A stretch of DNA of 64,000 nt, from assembly GCA_032716605.1 (NCBI GenBank), contig CM064506.1, forward strand, positions 14,177,131-14,241,130, written 5' to 3'. Numbering within the stretch: the stretch's first letter is position 1; the number at the start of each line of letters is the position of its first letter. A program made the position numbers and the translations under genes. The notes beneath the pieces are model-generated. The model did no database searches, was not told where the DNA came from, and saw only the letters and a list, made by a program, of their open reading frames with translations. Origin of the DNA: Paralithodes platypus (Eukaryota > Arthropoda > Malacostraca > Decapoda > Lithodidae). Shown one piece after another: positions 11,286 to 22,032 of this stretch.

Positions 11286-11930
11286 GGTTAGGGTTTTTTA
11301 TTTTTTTGGATCCCATTCTCCCTTATGTTTAGCCCGATTAGTTGTGAGATATTAAGACATTTCGCCCCATTAGTTTAGCAATTTAAAGCTCTTTCACCCC
11401 ACTTCTTTGTCACTTTTAAGACCTTTCGTGACATTCAGATGTTTTCTTTCCTGGCGAGCGATACCTAGCCTGTAACTTAGGAGGAACCAAGAGGAACCAG
11501 CCTTTGGCCGGGAAAAAAATTGCCGAAAGAGGTACACTTTTATCTGAAAGACGGGTCTTCGAGGAGTTTTTTTAACCCCTACTGTACCATAGCATATTAA
11601 ATCAAACGTACCCTCCAATACCAGCCATTGTGGCCAAATAGAGTAGGTGGGTGACTGACTCAGCTGGCCTTGAGCAGCTGAGGGGGAGGATGAGAAGTGT
11701 TGGCAACTCCTCACAGCAGTGCCTCCAAGTCATGTTAGCAGCTCCCGCTCGATATTAGCAAGAACAAGGGTCGCATAAATTATTACTAACGGTTGACAGC
11801 CGTTGCTGGTACTGGAGCGTAACGTTTTTACTGACAGACGTAAGCCATCGCTGATACTGGATGGGTTAAGCAAGATATAGTGTAGGTCTAGGGAGCAAAC
11901 TAAAAAACTCTCCCATTAACTAGGTGGTCA
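11286..11930 (+). mobile_element. TTAA-B element carrying a C-type insertion
   Basis: TTATGTTTAGCCCGATTAG, TTCCTGGCGAGCGATA and GGTCTAGGGAGCAAAC are B landmarks. A C-type element occupies the TTAA just before the position of GCTTGATGG. Confidence 0.7.
11572..11869 (+). mobile_element. C-type TTAA element inside a B copy
   Basis: It has TTAA 11572-11575 and 11866-11869. The ends CCCCTACTGTACCA and GATACTGGATGGG are C-like, but the interior is not the usual C sequence, so it is another member of the piggyBac-like group. Confidence 0.65.
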
Positions 11931-12372
11931 GGGACACTTGAACCCCTACTAATGATAAACACACACAGTCAACATTGACGAGTAAAAAACAAAAAAATTC
12001 AAGGATCATTTTACCAAAATATTTTGTCAGTGTGCTATATCATATTTGTTTCTCCTAACATTGTCCACAAACTTCTATCTACAACTTTACTATTGTACAA
12101 AGCACTACGGTATAGCCCCCCAAATGACCCAACTGGTCAGTCAGCCAGGCCAAGACCTTGGAACAGCCAGGCTATGGCTGCGCCACCAGTAACACCACCC
12201 ATCCCATTACAGTATACAGTATAGGGAGACACCAACAACTACCGTACCAGTATTGAGGAAAACACTTTTCATGCTATGAGCTGGGAGCAATCATCGGCCA
12301 CTGACGTAGGTTTCTAAAGACAACAATGACTAAACCAGAGTCACAAAACGTAAAGTTAAAGGATAAACTTAC
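11931..12372. other. Intron sequence without recognised repeats
   Basis: This is the 3-prime side of the first sushi exon. No known motif was seen. Confidence 0.5.
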
Positions 12373-12484
12373 CCAAACAACGTGTATCCAACATCACAGG
12401 AGTATGTAGTCAGGTCCCCCGCCGAGGTGCCTCCCACGGTAACCCCGGCGTTGATGGGTATGGCTGGTAGGGGGCACGGGGAGG
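12373..12484 (-). CDS. Sushi (CCP) domain, first exon
   Basis: This is a 112-bp exon with acceptor CCCCAG above 12484 and donor GTAAGT below 12373. It enters in phase 1, as modular extracellular exons usually do, and leaves in phase 2. It encodes SPCPLPAIPINAGVTVGG, then a TTYSCDVGYTLFG segment: the first Cys, the Pro-rich start, the Tyr-Ser-Cys strand and the Gly-Tyr-x-Leu-x-Gly of a sushi module. The next exon downstream (5337-5395) completes the domain after a 6.98-kb intron that contains an inverted pair of LINE fragments. Phase 1 entry implies at least one further upstream exon, with the signal peptide, at higher coordinates. I see no exon like it from 12485 to 64000, so the 5-prime part probably lies beyond the window. 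Confidence 0.87.
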
Positions 12485-12534
12485 CTGGGGAGAGAGAAAC
12501 ATAAATTAATGGATTATGCGTGTTATACCTCTTC

Positions 12535-12715
12535 AGCACCATGATACCTATTTAACTTTGATTCTGGCTAAGATTAGATGGTGTTTTGCAGCTTAAGAAG
12601 GACCTATGTTATTAAGAGGGTTTATTGACATCTTTATTTACCCATTAGAGTCGTATAGCTAGATTGCCAACTAAAGAAAATCGTCTACTGATAACCAGAA
12701 TATGATGAGACTTAC
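12535..12715 (+). mobile_element. Diverged C-type fragment
   Basis: It contains CAGCTTAAGAAGGACCT, as in family C, with drifted flanks. It lies just upstream of the first sushi exon in gene orientation. Confidence 0.45.
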
Positions 12716-12734
12716 GTAATGGGAGTGAAGGAGA

Positions 12735-13579
12735 TTAAGGGAGCCCACCTCGTTTTTATTCTTTTCTCTCCCTTTCTCTTTGGCTTGTATCCATTCGGCC
12801 CCATTCTGCCTACTGGTTTAAGATTTTTACCCCCATCCAGGAGTCAATATTTTCCTGGCGAGCGGTACCGTAGTGAGCCAGCATATATATATTGTTGTTG
12901 TTGTTGTTGTTGTTCCCAAAGCTGCCTGGCCGAACAGCCCCAAGGCCCCGAGCAAGGCCAAGGCCATAACCGAGCGCCCCCACAGAACCCTCCCTGCCGA
13001 CCACAATAAAGCCTGGGTGACCGAAGCCATTCCATGGCGGGGAGCTGAGGAGGGTGCGGAAACGCCCGGGAAACCAAAGACCCAACCCAGGGCCCTGTAC
13101 CCCTCAGCAATTATGAAGAGAAAGTTGAGGGGCAAAGGAAAAATGTGACGCTTTGGCTTCCAATCTTGGTAGATTGGGAGGTCAATCCACGGAAGAGACG
13201 CCGTCACTTGAGATCTAGAAAATATATAAGTAAAAGGAACAGTCAGACTAAGCTATGGGTATGACAGAGATTGCTCAGTTCTCACTCTGATAGACCAGCC
13301 CATCACCACATGACTAGAACCCAATCCTCTCAGCATCAGCTAGGAAAGGCCCTAGAAAGCCGCCTTTGGCGAGGGGATAGCTCCCCTATTTCAACCCCTT
13401 TCGGGGCGAAGCCGGATTTCTCCATGCAATGCTGGCTCGCTATCGCTCGCCAGGAAGAAATCGACACCTGGATGGGGATAACGTCTTAAACAGTTGGCTG
13501 AATGGGGCCGAATGGATACAAGCCAGAAAAAGAGAGAAAAGGAGAGAAAGACAAAACAAAATCAGGTCACCCCCCTTAA
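12735..13579. mobile_element. TTAA-A element split by a GC-rich insertion
   Basis: The left arm (from TTAA 12735-12738 to about 12892) and right arm (about 13400 to TTAA 13576-13579) are the two halves of a family A element. About 500 bp of unrelated sequence lies between. Confidence 0.8.
12893..13400 (-). repeat. GC-rich insert with (AAC)n end inside an A element
   Basis: On the minus strand the insert ends in (AAC)7 (plus GTT run 12893-12914), as some LINEs and SINEs end in short simple tails. It is much more GC-rich than its surroundings. Overlapping frames of 88-126 codons exist in the minus direction, but none shows a known motif. It is probably the 3-prime end of a retroelement; the identity is not established. 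Confidence 0.45.
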
Positions 13580-13839
13580 AGTAACGAACACGTTTGTGAA
13601 TGATGACAAGTGCCAAGCAAACCAGTGTTACTTAACCTAACCTAACATTATTGGTGGACATATACATAATCTAGGTATACAAAGCGTATGAAAATAAAAG
13701 TATAAAAGATCGTTGGGTATATTGATAGTGATGTACGGTACCTTCCTATCCTTGTATTAGGGGGGTTTATAACGAACAACATATCTTTAAATTATATTAC
13801 TTTCATTACCATTATTTTGTAGTGTAGGTAGGCCTGGCA

Positions 13840-14062
13840 GCATACCAGTATACATAGTTTATGATTATATATTATACAGTATATATACGGTATATATAAT
13901 ATATACAGAGAGAGAGAGAGCGTGATCGTGCGTGAGTGAGATAGTGAGAAAGAGCCACTAATCCGATACACCTACAAGTTTCTACTATTTAAACTATAAC
14001 CCGAGAGAGAGAGAGAGATAGTGAGAGTGAGAAAGAGTGAGTGAATGTGTGAGTGAGAGTGA

Positions 14063-14102
<40 letters not shown>

Positions 14103-14121
14103 AAGATAGATAGATAGATAT

Positions 14122-14152
<31 letters not shown>

Positions 14153-14280
14153 AATAGATAGATAGATAGAGAGATTGATGGAGAGAGATATACAGTATAG
14201 ATAGGTAGATGGATAGATAGTGATAAATGGATAGATAGATAAATTCATAGATATAGATAAATAGATAGAGTAGCGTGACA
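13840..14280 (+). repeat. (GA)n / (GATA)n / AT-rich tract
   Basis: Interleaved GAGA, GTGAGA and GATAGATA runs; low complexity throughout. Confidence 0.9.
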
Positions 14281-14369
14281 CCACTCAGAGATTTCTACTA
14301 AATAAACTCACACCAGAAAAGAAACTCAATTGACAACTCATGTGTGATGGGGAAAGTTGGTTAAAGATT

Positions 14370-14490
14370 TCTCACAGGATCTCTATCTCTTTATCTATCT
14401 GCCTGTCTGTCTATCTTATCTATCTAGGCCTATCTATATTTCTATCTCTTTGTCTCTTTATATCTATATATATCTATCTATCTATCTTTC

Positions 14491-14546
<56 letters not shown>

Positions 14547-14583
14547 GGTATATATGAGGCGCCGCGAGTCCAAAGGCATGTAA

Positions 14584-14675
<92 letters not shown>
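14370..14675 (+). repeat. (TATC)n and two long (AT)n runs
   Basis: (AT)n lies at 14493-14545 and 14586-14672, separated by a unique 40-bp island with GGCGCCGCGAGTCC. Confidence 0.9.
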
Positions 14676-14885
14676 TGGTTGTGCAGAATTCCGTTACCCA
14701 CCTGACACATATTGGAAACGCTACCTTTCTATACATTTGCATAACTTCGTGATTCATCCGATGGATAGGGCCTATATTGTATAGATGAACAATATCTTCA
14801 CAACCATTATACAGTAAGTATGGTAGCCAAGTGAGATAATTTGTGGGAATTGTGCGTTTCTTAATAATAGTGTCAAAATAGTCAC

Positions 14886-15456
14886 ACGCAATAAAAAACG
14901 GAATACAATCAAAACTAGATATGGAACCATCATAGGTTTAGTGTACCGGTACCGGTACCGGTACCGGTAGGCCTACTGTATGTTGGCTTTGGCAGCCCCT
15001 TTTAAATTAATCTCCATTAGAGTTCTGAAACACTGATTTTTTCCCCAAACTGTATACTGTGGTAGAGATGTCAAAATAGTTTCAAATTAATCGTCTGGAC
15101 AAGGGAAACAATAAATATTCAGATAATGTATGGAGAAAGTTGACCATTTGACTTGTACTGGTCCCTGTAGTTCAACAAATTAATGGTAATTGAAATTATT
15201 TACCATTTTGTAGCATGATGATAAACTACAGGGACAAGTACAAGTCAAACGGTCAACATTAGCCAAACATTCTCTGAATATAAGTTGTTTCCCTTGACCA
15301 GACGAGTCATTTGAGACTAGTTTGACCTCTCTACCACAGTATACAGTTTGGGGTGGATATCAGAACTCTAATGGAAATTAATTGAAAAGGGGCTGCCAAA
15401 GCCAACATAGGCTCAACCTATATCTAAGTTTGATTGTATTGCGTTTTTGATTGCGT
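14886..15456. mobile_element. 571-bp near-perfect palindromic (foldback) element
   Basis: The arms run from ACGCAATAAAAAACGGAATA at 14886 to TGATTGTATTGCGTTTTTG at the other end, pairing almost to the centre at about 15171. The pairs include GTTGGCTTTGGCAGCCCC / GGGGCTGCCAAAGCCAAC and CCCTGTAGTT / AACTACAGGG. The left arm holds a (TACCGG)n insertion at 14944-14969. Confidence 0.8.
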
Positions 15457-15534
15457 ATAATATACCGGTTTATATATATATATACAGTATATTATATACA
15501 GTATATAGGCCTACTGTATATATGCACAGTATAC

Positions 15535-15552
15535 ACAAAAAATACTTTTCCG

Positions 15553-15633
<81 letters not shown>

Positions 15634-15835
15634 ACCTAAATACCTATATACCCTTTTCGTTATTTGCACTAAGGTACCGGTACCGGTAACTATTCAACTA
15701 CTTTTTCTACCCAGTATTTTTATGACCAGGTACCAGTCTGTCCTTCCTGCCAGCCACCCCCCCCCCCCCCCCCCTCTCTCGCTCCTCCCACACCTCTCTC
15801 TCTCTCTCTCTCTCTTTACCTTTACCTTTTGATAC
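15535..15835 (+). repeat. (CT)n, poly-C and (CT)n
   Basis: (CT)36 at 15556-15628, poly-C at 15757-15773 and (CT)n at 15774-15815. The last run is in the position of the tail of the minus-strand LINE. Confidence 0.9.
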
Positions 15836-16690
15836 CTTTTGATGTGTTCGCCGCTCTTCTAGCGGCACCAAGGAGCGCGACGCCCCTCGTTATGGGTGGT
15901 GATTTGGTGCAGTAAACTGTTTGAAGCGACAGCTCGCTCCCTTGCGAGGATGGGCTCGTCTGGCACTTTTTGCAGTTCGACATCTCGGGCTCTCTTGAAG
16001 TTGTCTAACGAGATGTCCCTCATGTCTCTTACTCGCCGTGGGAGTTTGTTGAAGAGACGTGGGCCTCTGTGTGATAACCAGCCCTCTCGCAGAGAGCCCA
16101 TAGCACCCCTGTTATTCATCCGGGGGATTTCGCATTCCCAGCCTCTCCTATCACTGAATTTCATGACTATCGGAGTATGTAGGTTTGGTACTCTAAACCC
16201 TCTGCGATTTTCCACGTGTATATTATTAGGTAACGTTCTCTTCTACGTTCCAGTGAGTACAGATTCAGTGCTCTTAAACGCTCCCAATAGTGTAGATGTT
16301 TTATCGAACTTATATGCGAAGTGAAATTTCTTTGTACACTCTCTACGTCATTTATTTCACCTGCTTTGTATGGGGATGTTAATACGCTACAGTATTCAAG
16401 CCGCGGTAGCACTAGAGATTTGAAGAGCGTTACCATAGGCAATTCACCGCGTGTTTTAAAAGTACGCAGAATCCAACTGGTTAGACGTTTCGCAGCCGCC
16501 ACTTTGACCTGGTTATGTACTTTGAAACCCATATTTTCAGACATTAATACCCCAAGGTCTTTCACACTGTCTTTCCGTTCTATTATGTGGTTAGATTCTG
16601 TTAAGTAATTTGTAATTTCTTTAACACCATTATTATCTCCGTACCGTATTAATTGGAATTTTTCCTCATTGAATTGCCTACCGGTACCAG
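15820..16690 (-). pseudogene. LINE C-terminal RT fragment related to the 41-45 kb element
   Basis: Minus-strand frames at 16565-16167 (KDLGVLMSENMGFKVHNQV, FKTRGELPMVTLFKSL, LPRLEYCSVL, YSLERRRERY) and 16215-15859 (FSDRRGWECEIPR, GPRLFNKLPRRVRD, SNSLLHQI) match the end of ORF2 of the 41-45 kb LINE in order and motif. The two frames overlap, so a frameshift separates them. After the stop there is a GCCGCT/AGCGGC hairpin (about 15849-15866), then AAAGGT-type repeats and (AG)n as a tail. The fragment is 5-prime truncated. Confidence 0.8.
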
Positions 16691-16699
16691 ATGTACCAG

Positions 16700-16942
16700 T
16701 CTACTGTTCATGTCTCTCTTTCACACACATACACACTCACTCACTCAGTCAAACACACACACCCACATGACCTAAATACCTATATAGCCTACCCTGGGTA
16801 CCTCTACCTATCCTGCCTCACCTATTCAACCTTTACTACCAGCAAAAACAGGTTTATTACTGTACCCTCCATCCCGCCCTAGCCTTTTCTTCATCCCTTC
16901 CCATCCCCTCCCCCCTTCTCGCTCCCTTCAACTCCCCTCCAC

Positions 16943-17008
<66 letters not shown>
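16700..17008 (+). repeat. CA-rich then (CT)n tract
   Basis: CACA/CTCA words at 16715-16765; (CT)n at 16950-17008 ends at the truncated LINE. Confidence 0.85.
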
Positions 17009-17011
<3 letters not shown>

Positions 17012-17498
17012 GAGAGCTACAAAGCTTATTCCATCGTTTAGAAGAATGAGCTACGAGGACCGGTTGAGAGCTCTTGATCTCATTCTGTTGGAGACACGCA
17101 GACTAAGAGGTCAGCTCATTGAAGTATTTAAAATACTTAATGGGTTTGACAATGTGGATTATAGCAAAATGTTTAGCCTCAATATGAATACAACACGCAA
17201 CCATGGCTGGAAATTAGAATTGAAAAGGTTCAGCACTAGTATTTGTGGAAACTTTTTCACATATAAGGTCTGTTCTACCTGGAACAAACTTCCCTCCGAA
17301 GTTGTAAACAGTTCTTCAGTAGAGCAGTTCAAAAAGAGAGTAGATAGTATTTTGCACACTCTGTAAAGAGTGTAGTTCACTAAACAGTCTCTCTTCTTTC
17401 ACTTCGAGTACGGTACCGTATCTCCTCGGAATGGACCACAAGGTCTCTGAGATACTAACTATTCCATGTCACTCATTGTAACTCTCTCTCTCTCTCTA
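17009..17498 (+). pseudogene. 5-prime-truncated CR1-like LINE, last 120 codons
   Basis: The plus frame from about 17010 to 17366 reads RMSYEDRLRALDLILLETRR, LRGQLIEVFKILNGF, YKVCSTWNKLPSEVVN and FKKRVDSIL, the conserved end of CR1-type ORF2. A 3-prime untranslated part follows to about 17480. The fragment starts exactly where a (CT)n run ends (17008) and is followed by (CT)n at 17480-17498. It resembles the C terminus of the 35.4-36.3 kb fragment (FFNRVVNLWNGLP type). Confidence 0.8.
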
Positions 17499-17721
17499 TG
17501 TTATCCGCTCCTTCGACTTTCGACTTTCGCTTACAATCGTGTTTGCTATCTCTACTAGAATTAAGTTGTAAGGTGTGTGTTGCCAGCGTATCGATGAATA
17601 TTTATCTATCTATTGCCGGATGTCTTGCTCCCCTTTATGAGGTTGGCCATACACACTCACTGTCCCCAGTGAGAAGGAGCTGAAGGACAACCCATACCAG
17701 TTTAATCAAGGACATACAGGA

Positions 17722-18107
17722 TTGTCCACAGGGGAGACAGACAGTTTTTCTGGACCCCTTTCTCCCTAATGTTTAGCCCCACTAGTTTTGAGATTTTAAG
17801 ACGTTGGTTCCATTAGTTTGGGGATTTTATGACCTTTCACCCCATTTATTTGTCAATATTAGGACCCTTCGTGCCATTTAGGTGTCGATTTTTTCCTGGC
17901 GAGCGAAAGTGAGCCTGTAATTTTAGGAGGAATCGGCCTTTGGCCAGGACATTATTCAACCGAAAAATTTACAAATCTATCTTGAAGGGGGGGGGGGGGG
18001 TCTAGGGGGTGGTTTTCTAAGCTTGATGGAGGTCTAGGGAGGAAATTAAAATATATATATATGAATACATGAATTAATAGACCAAACAAACAGCCACTGT
18101 CCCCTTA
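17722..18107 (+). mobile_element. TTAA-B element
   Basis: It runs from GGGGAGACAGACAG to CCACTGTCCCCTTAA (TTAA about 18104-18107). The hairpin stem is degraded (CGGCCTTTGGCCA). It has a poly-G tract at 17986-18000. Confidence 0.75.
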
Positions 18108-18375
18108 ACTTAGGCGTCCGACTCCGAGTCCCTCTATGTAGCTTTTTAACACTATTTTTCAACAGTGGTGAGTGGCTAGTCTATCCACCAACCTGCTTCC
18201 CCCTTAGGTGAGCAGTAAGGATATGTATAAGGTTTACTCCATACACCCTGTTGCTAGGGACTGGAGTTCTCGAAAAGGGGCTCCAGTCCTGGCGCTTTTT
18301 ATGACTTATTAGTGTGGTGGCTTAATAATCCAGAAGGGTTGATAGCCTCTGAAGTCTTATGTTAACTAACTAATT
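18108..18375. other. Unassigned stretch with a small hairpin
   Basis: The only structure seen is GGACTGGAG / CTCCAGTCC around 18250-18282. Confidence 0.4.
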
Positions 18376-18735
18376 AACGCTATTGTTTGGGGGGCAGGCT
18401 CCTTAAGTCCGTAAACGAAGTTGGAGGAGGTTATGTGTTTCACCCCGATTGTCTGTCTGTTTGTCCGTTCGTCTGTAAACAAGATACCGGTACCTCAAAA
18501 AGTTATGAACCGATTGTCACGAAATTAGGTGGGCAGATAGGATATGCACCAAGGAAGAAGGGATTCAATTTAGGAGGTGATCCGTAAAGCTTAGGCGGCT
18601 CACAAAGTTATAAATCGATGTTCACGAAATTTGGTGGTCAGGCAGGATGTGCGCCAAGGAAGAAGGCGATCGGTAGAAAACATACCTCCGCCAGTGTAGG
18701 CAGATATATGCGCTCTCCCAAGTACCTCTCTCGTT
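18376..18735 (+). repeat. Dispersed repeat R1, longer copy
   Basis: It contains GAGGAGGTTATGTGTTTCAC, a TCTGTCTGTTTGTCC stretch, then two tandem versions of the AAAGTTAT...CACGAAATT...GCCAAGGAAGAAG block (18498-18570 and 18601-18665). It ends with TATGCGCTCTCCCAAGT. It is homologous to 1590-1765. Confidence 0.65.
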
Positions 18736-18825
18736 CATAATGATTTACGTCTCTATCTTCACATTATATGGTTTATTAATATCTAATGCTCTCGAACGCT
18801 CTAGCAGAATCAGTATTTCCCTCTT

Positions 18826-18965
18826 CCTATGACTTAAATTGCTTCAAACTTCGAGTTTCCAGGCATTTTGGTTCGAACGTCCCTTGATTTTGGCCCTGTC
18901 ACTCTTTCAACTCTGGCACCGGCAATTTTGGCTTGTGTCCCCCTCACTCACATAGAAAACAAAAT
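18826..18965 (+). mobile_element. LINE 3-prime end scrap
   Basis: The sequence CTTCCTATGACTTAAATTGC through CTTGATTTTGGCCC to a CACATAGAAAACAAAAT end matches the 3-prime untranslated part of the LINE at 5700-7375 (about 7195-7360). Only this tail is present, as expected from 5-prime truncation on insertion. Confidence 0.6.
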
Positions 18966-19099
18966 AGGCCTACCAATAATCATATGAAAGAGAATATGTC
19001 TCAGCGTCATCACAACGGCGATAGTGGCCGCTTTGGTTCGCGGCCGGAAGGAGGTGGGATGTTCACGCTCGAAATGACGTGGGACCCCCTTTCTTGTTC

Positions 19100-19600
19100 T
19101 GCAACCTTCACCTTTGATCTTCTCTTCCTCCCTCCCCCCTTCCTCTATATCTCCCCCTCCTTCTCTCTCTGCCTTCTGTCTCACCAACCCCCTCTCTGTT
19201 TCCTCCCTCCCTTCCTTTCCCTCCCTCCTCTACTCCCTTCCTTCCCACACCAACACTCTCTCCCTTCTATCTCCCTCCCTCTCCCCCTTCTCTCCCACCG
19301 ACCCCATCTCTTGTTTCCTCCCTCCTCTACTCCCTTCCTTCCCACACCGACTCTCTCCCCCTTCTTCATCTTGTCTCACCTCTCTCCCTCTTCTTCTCTT
19401 CTCTCCCTCTCCTGCCCTCACTTCCTCCCTCCTTCACTCCCACTAGTTCCCTTACTTACCCCCCACTTCCTCTCCTTTCCCTCCCTCCCACATCCCCACT
19501 CCTTACCCTCCCTCCCTCATACCCCCTCATTACCCTCCCTCCTCATTCCCTTCCCTACCTCCCCCATTTCCTCCCACCCCCTCTCTTAATCTCTCTATAG
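19100..19600 (+). repeat. Polypyrimidine low-complexity tract
   Basis: About 500 bp of CCTCCCTCT-type sequence on one strand. Open frames here (up to 218 codons) are compositional. Confidence 0.9.
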
Positions 19601-19609
19601 TATATATTA

Positions 19610-20009
19610 AGGTATAGTTTTTACCTCTGCATTATATAAACTATAATTAGTTCGAATCCTGGGAAGATCGTAAGCTTTCACTTGGGGGTTATTGGTGTTA
19701 AGAACGATGTTAATTAATATAGATAAGTTCAAGAACATTTCGTTGCGAGGTCGGTCCTTTGAAATATGTAGGCCTGCCCCATAAATTGTTCTTTCCTCTC
19801 GCATAAGTTTTATAGGCTATTCATAGTGCAGTTGGGTCCAGTGCATGATTAGATTGATATCCAGTATTCGATAAATGGATATTAATCGTGGGCATGTGAT
19901 GCATCTTTAACTGTCTGAATGGTGTACCGGTAATTATTAGAACGTGTACATTCTGTGTGGTATCCTGGGTTCAAATACTGGGAGGATCAAATACTTTAAT
20001 CAATTTCAT
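19610..20009. other. Unassigned stretch with two B-box-like words
   Basis: GTTCGAATCCTGGGAAGATC at about 19650 and GGTTCAAATACTGGGAGGAT at about 19968 resemble degraded SINE heads. Confidence 0.35.
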
Positions 20010-20160
20010 AGCATGAAAGATCTTATTATTGACAAATATATGGGGCGAATGGTCTCAAAATCGCCAAACTAATGGGCCGAACGTCTTATAATCTTAAAAC
20101 CAATGGAGCTAAAAATGAGGAAGAAGATGGATCAGAAAAAACGGCCCATCTCCCCTTAAG
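20010..20160 (-). mobile_element. TTAA-B element, outer half
   Basis: Only the half with TATATGGGGCGAATGG, CCAAACTAATGGGCCG and CGGCCCATCTCCCCTTAA is present. Confidence 0.7.
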
Positions 20161-20284
20161 AGAGTGGCTATTGTCAACTACCACTCAATTTTAGTTCTGA
20201 AATAAATAGCCTCGAAACGGGGTGATTACAATATGTTTTTCTGTCTGACCTTATTTCCTTATTTCTCTAGTTTGCCACGCCTAC

Positions 20285-20400
20285 CCTTACATGCTCTCTC
20301 TCTCTCTCTCTCTCTCTCTTTCATAATAATTACCCGTACATCCTTTCACCTTTTTCCACCCTACCCTCCCTTCTTACATAACTACCCCCCTCCTCCTCCC

Positions 20401-20472
<72 letters not shown>

Positions 20473-20533
20473 ATCTTCCTTCCTCCCTCCCTCTCTTACA
20501 CTTTTCTACCTGTCTCCCTTTGTCCCTCTTTCT

Positions 20534-20582
<49 letters not shown>

Positions 20583-20776
20583 CTCAACCAAGCAATATGT
20601 CAATTTTGCATTAAGAGGTCTAGCATCGGGTTCCTTTAGATCACAGTAAGATATATAATTATACAGTATACACAATAGATAGATACATAGATAGATAGAT
20701 GCAGTATATACACAAGTGCTTACGAAGCATGCCACCCACATACACACCAACACACATTTCCTTTCCTAGTTATATC

Positions 20777-20815
<39 letters not shown>
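20285..20815 (+). repeat. Cluster of (CT)n, poly-C and (CA)n
   Basis: (CT)n at 20290-20320, 20410-20450, 20543-20580 and 20781-20812, with (CA)n at 20451-20472. Confidence 0.9.
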
Positions 20816-20816
<1 letters not shown>

Positions 20817-20851
20817 AAGTTTTTTTGCATATAGCCCGTGCCTATAACACA

Positions 20852-21420
20852 CAAGGGAGGTGTGGTGGAGTGGTCTTGCCACTGGCCTGGTAATCCAAAG
20901 GTCCCGGGTTCAAATCCCGATGTATCAATGGGAAGATATTATTGGAATGGAATTTGTGCTGTACCTAGTATCAGTGCATTACCACAAGCCCACCGAAACG
21001 TCAATAAAATACCCTCATTGTTCCCTGATTAAATAGCAGTGTATGAATATTCCCATATTCAAAATATGCTATAGGGGTGCAATGCCTGGTGAGTTATCTG
21101 CTCAACAGGTGGCGTTGTGTGTGTGTAAGTGTGAGAGTCCGAGTGTAGGGGGTGAGACAGTGAAGCACGGGAACGAGATGGCTTCAGAGATGGGGTCGTT
21201 TCGGGCCATGAGTGAGCACCGTGCCTCATGTGAAGGCAAGATGGCAGGTGCTCGTTGTACTCTACGTGCTTCACATGTCTCACTCCCTAGACTGGAACAA
21301 GACCTAACGGGCTTCACTGTTCATTGTAAAGCGGTGAATGTTAAGGCTCTCAGCCCATGCCCGAGAGGAAGTAAGTTGGAATATAGAAAAAACAAAAAAA
21401 AACAAAAAAACAAAAAAAAT
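20852..21420 (+). mobile_element. tRNA-derived SINE with A-rich tail
   Basis: The head has an A-box-like TGGTGGAGTGGT (20863-20874) and B-box GGGTTCAAATCCC (20906-20918). An A-rich run at about 21387-21420 could be the 3-prime tail, giving an element of about 570 bp; the body between is unique in the window, so the 3-prime limit is uncertain. A 130-codon open frame inside (21043-21435) has no recognisable motif and is not called as a gene. Confidence 0.5.
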
Positions 21421-21529
21421 CTATATAAATGCTAAACTTAAAACTAGAATTTAACGTTGAAGTTAAAAGAAAATGTCATCAAATTTGGTTCATCTTATTA
21501 TCTTTTCTTGCTTTACTGTCCTTGTCTTA

Positions 21530-21830
21530 GCACTATCTGAACCGACGTCTTGTTGATAAATATGATATGTTGTTTAATCAGTGAAGAAGATTTTGCTTGC
21601 TTTTGCCACTTTCGAACACTATAATATTTTCCACTGTCTCTTAGGCTACCAAAAAGCGACTTCCCAGACTTCCTTCAGACTAAAAATGTTAACCCAAATT
21701 GCCTTTTAGCTAAATTTGTACACTTTTCGATAGAAAAAATATGTTAAAATGTTGATACCTAAATGGAGTAAAATTGTTTAATAATAACTACCGGTATAGT
21801 TTATTCATTATAATTAGGTCAAACATCTTG
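21530..21830 (-). mobile_element. Diverged B-like element (B-prime), copy 2
   Basis: The ACTATCTGAACCGACGTCTT start and CAGACTTCCTTCAGAC match the copy at 3885-4295. The core hairpin is deleted after TTTTCGATAGAAAAA. Confidence 0.6.
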
Positions 21831-22032
21831 ACCATTAACCTCTATAACTAACAAGAGCACCGCAAACGGGCCATTACATGACGAGCATACAAGACGTCGC
21901 ATGATGAGCACATAAGACATCGCATGGCGATATACAGTACAATATTGTACAGTACGGTACTTATCAAAGTCCGTGAAAAGTGGGTCGCTGCTTCCCTAGA
22001 CTTTTGTGTAAATGCTAACAAGATCAAACATC

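Noticed and set aside
12827..13207. Minus-strand frames of 88-126 codons in the GC-rich insert
   Set aside because: Frames are open because of high GC; no motif, and they run into the (AAC)n tail.
21043..21435. 130-codon plus frame
   Set aside because: It lies within a SINE-like unit and ends in translated A-rich tail; no domain was recognised.
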